64,000 nucleotides of DNA, taken from contig CM033106.1 in NCBI GenBank assembly GCA_019321725.1, forward strand, positions 28,012,118-28,076,117. Reading direction: 5' to 3'. Of the stretch, positions 62,495-64,000 are shown piece after piece (position 1 is the first letter of the stretch; the number at the start of each line of letters is the position of its first letter). A program made the position numbers and the translations under genes. The DNA comes from Paulownia fortunei. Its lineage: Eukaryota; Streptophyta; Magnoliopsida; Lamiales; Paulowniaceae. Under the pieces are notes generated by a model. The model made no database searches. It saw nothing but the letters and a program-made list of their open reading frames with translations, and was not told the origin of the DNA.

Positions 62495-63700
62495 TTTGAA
62501 ACTAACCAGCTAAAATACCGAAACGCATTCACAAATATGAGCAACTTAAGGCCTCAATAATCTTCCTACAATGAACATGAAGGTTGACCTTACAAACTTC
62601 ACTATAAAAATACTCGATGTCCCCCTTGTATCTAATCCACGGTCAATGACCCCCCAGATGCTAAAATGCATGTTCATAAGTAGGAGCAACCCCTTATAAA
62701 TAGTCGCATGCCTTACAATATCGTCTCACAGGTGATGTGAAACACGATGTTACTTACAATTTATGATTAAACATAAGAGCCCTAAAAAGAGAGTCACATA
62801 AATTTATTCAAAATTGAAATAAAGCTTGATTCTCACTACTAACCGCTTTAATGGCTCTCACTACTAATTGTTTTAAGGGTTTGATGGTTGCAGCAAATTT
62901 ATCAATTTCGTCAAATACTTCGTATAAAAGATAAATAAGTGAATGGACCAATAATTATACCTGTAAATTAATTCTTCCAGTTTATGTCAACAAACATAAA
63001 GCATTGAGATTGCAAGAAATGTCACCTTTTAAATATTTAGCCTTCAAGAGTATGAATAGTATTAGGTTTATAATAATAGCTGAAGAACGAATTGAGACTT
63101 AAGCAAGAAAGTCTACTCCTAAATATTCGAAGATAATCTATATATTTTGTCTAAAATTGGTTCTTATTCTCTATGAAATTCAATGATGAAATTAGAGAGT
63201 CAGCAATGTGAGAAATTAATACCCATATAACCTAAGTTCACGAGAAAACAATGTTCATAAAATAGAAAGCTAACAAAAAGATGATAAGGAATCAACAAAG
63301 TGAAGTGAATAGGATTTAGTCCCTTTCAAGTTTACGAATAGTATGTAGTAGGTAGGCCTTCAACATTTATGAATAGCATGTGGTCCCCTATGCTCTACCA
63401 AATTCATTAATGAAAGCTTAGGAATCAGCAAAATGAAGCGAAAACTAGATATCCATAATAAACTAAGTTATGGACGCAATGTTCTAACATATAACATTAT
63501 AACTATAAAAAAGCCGATATTAGAGGAGGAACTGATGTCACTTTGCTTATGAATTACAGTTGAGACTTGGAGCTTAGGACTAGTAGTTTGTCAGACAGTT
63601 GATTTTTTGCCTTCAAAGGGTCAAACACTTGTGTCATGAGTCATGTCATGCCCAAGTCATGATGGGGGTCAACAGACTGATGGGATCCTAACCTAAGAAT

Positions 63701-63948
63701 CAGATAAACCACATATGCACGCTATATCCAGAATTGCTTGGCTAACATATTGAATGACTGAAAATCTCAGTGAAACTATCATTAATTATCTGAAAGCCCA
63801 TGCATCACAGAGTGCTAGTGATTTCAGATAAACCGCATATGCACGCTATATCCAGAATTGCTTGGCTAACATATTGAATGACTGAAAACCTCAGTGAAAC
63901 TATCATTAATTATCTGAAAGCCCATACATCACAGATTGCTAGTGATTT
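63701..63948. repeat. 124-bp tandem duplication in copy B
   Basis: The unit 63701-63824 is repeated at 63825-63948 with only a few substitutions, from CAGATAAACC through GCACGCTATATCCAGAATTG to TGCTAGTGATTT. Copy A has one unit (about 20132-20236), so this is a recent event in B. Confidence 0.9.
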
Positions 63949-64000
63949 CCAGTCAGAATTCTGCTAATCACATTGCTCTCACAAAGCGAAACCTGTGGTG

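Larger units (their letters stand above)
45343..64000. repeat. Duplicated block B (second copy, cut by the window end)
   Basis: This block matches 1530-20290 in the same order and orientation; see the block A entry for landmarks. Compared with A it lacks about 15000-18500, including the plastid insert. It gains insertions at about 52325-52745, 53700-55290, 56238-57145, 58770-61703 and 61904-62494. At 64000 it has reached the equivalent of A position ~20290. If collinear, the remaining MADS exons should begin roughly 2.4 kb beyond the window. Confidence 0.85.

Overview
This window is nuclear DNA from a flowering plant, most likely a eudicot. It is AT-rich, has interrupted genes with GT...AG introns, degraded LTR retrotransposons, MITE-like elements and a chloroplast-derived insert. 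I cannot name the species. Nothing here is bacterial: there are no operons, CRISPR arrays or phage genes.

Layout. (1) 1-1529: gene-free. (2) About 1530-20290 is block A of a large direct duplication. It carries the promoter, exon 1 and exon 2 of an AGL17-clade MIKC-type MADS-box gene plus most of a 12.2-kb second intron. The remaining exons lie at 22644-24772, just past the part of block A that has a partner inside the window, so copy A is a complete 8-exon, 238-residue gene. (3) 25000-32900: mostly gene-free, with a 2 x ~575-bp tandem repeat, a possible minus-strand first exon and an orphan promoter-like TATA/GA tract. (4) 33026-38667: a complete 9-exon gene for a 370-residue DHH/DHHA1-like protein whose catalytic motifs look lost, followed at once by an 833-bp Tourist-like element. 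(5) 39950-43815, minus strand: a frameshifted, 5'-incomplete oligopeptide transporter (OPT) pseudogene. (6) About 45343-64000 is block B, the second copy of the duplication, offset about 44 kb from A. It carries exons 1 and 2 of the MADS paralogue; the rest of that gene lies beyond the window edge.

The two blocks have diverged mainly by insertion. Copy A alone has a ~1.4-kb chloroplast insert (atpE, trnM, trnV) and a four-unit minisatellite. Copy B alone has two Ty1/copia remnants in opposite orientation, a 591-bp insertion with an imperfect 8-bp target duplication, and a 124-bp tandem duplication. Both keep a perfect CArG box about 0.4 kb upstream of the ATG. Both also carry remnants of what looks like a small minus-strand gene nested in intron 2. 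Exon 1 (the MADS domain) is almost unchanged between copies, while exon 2 (the I region) has changed 7 of 27 residues.

I found no unprecedented biological system. The points most worth a second look are the uneven divergence of the MADS pair, the nested minus-strand gene inside the giant intron, the apparent DHH pseudoenzyme, and the copy-specific insertions that could date the duplication. All exon boundaries were read by eye from splice signals and family knowledge, not from transcripts.
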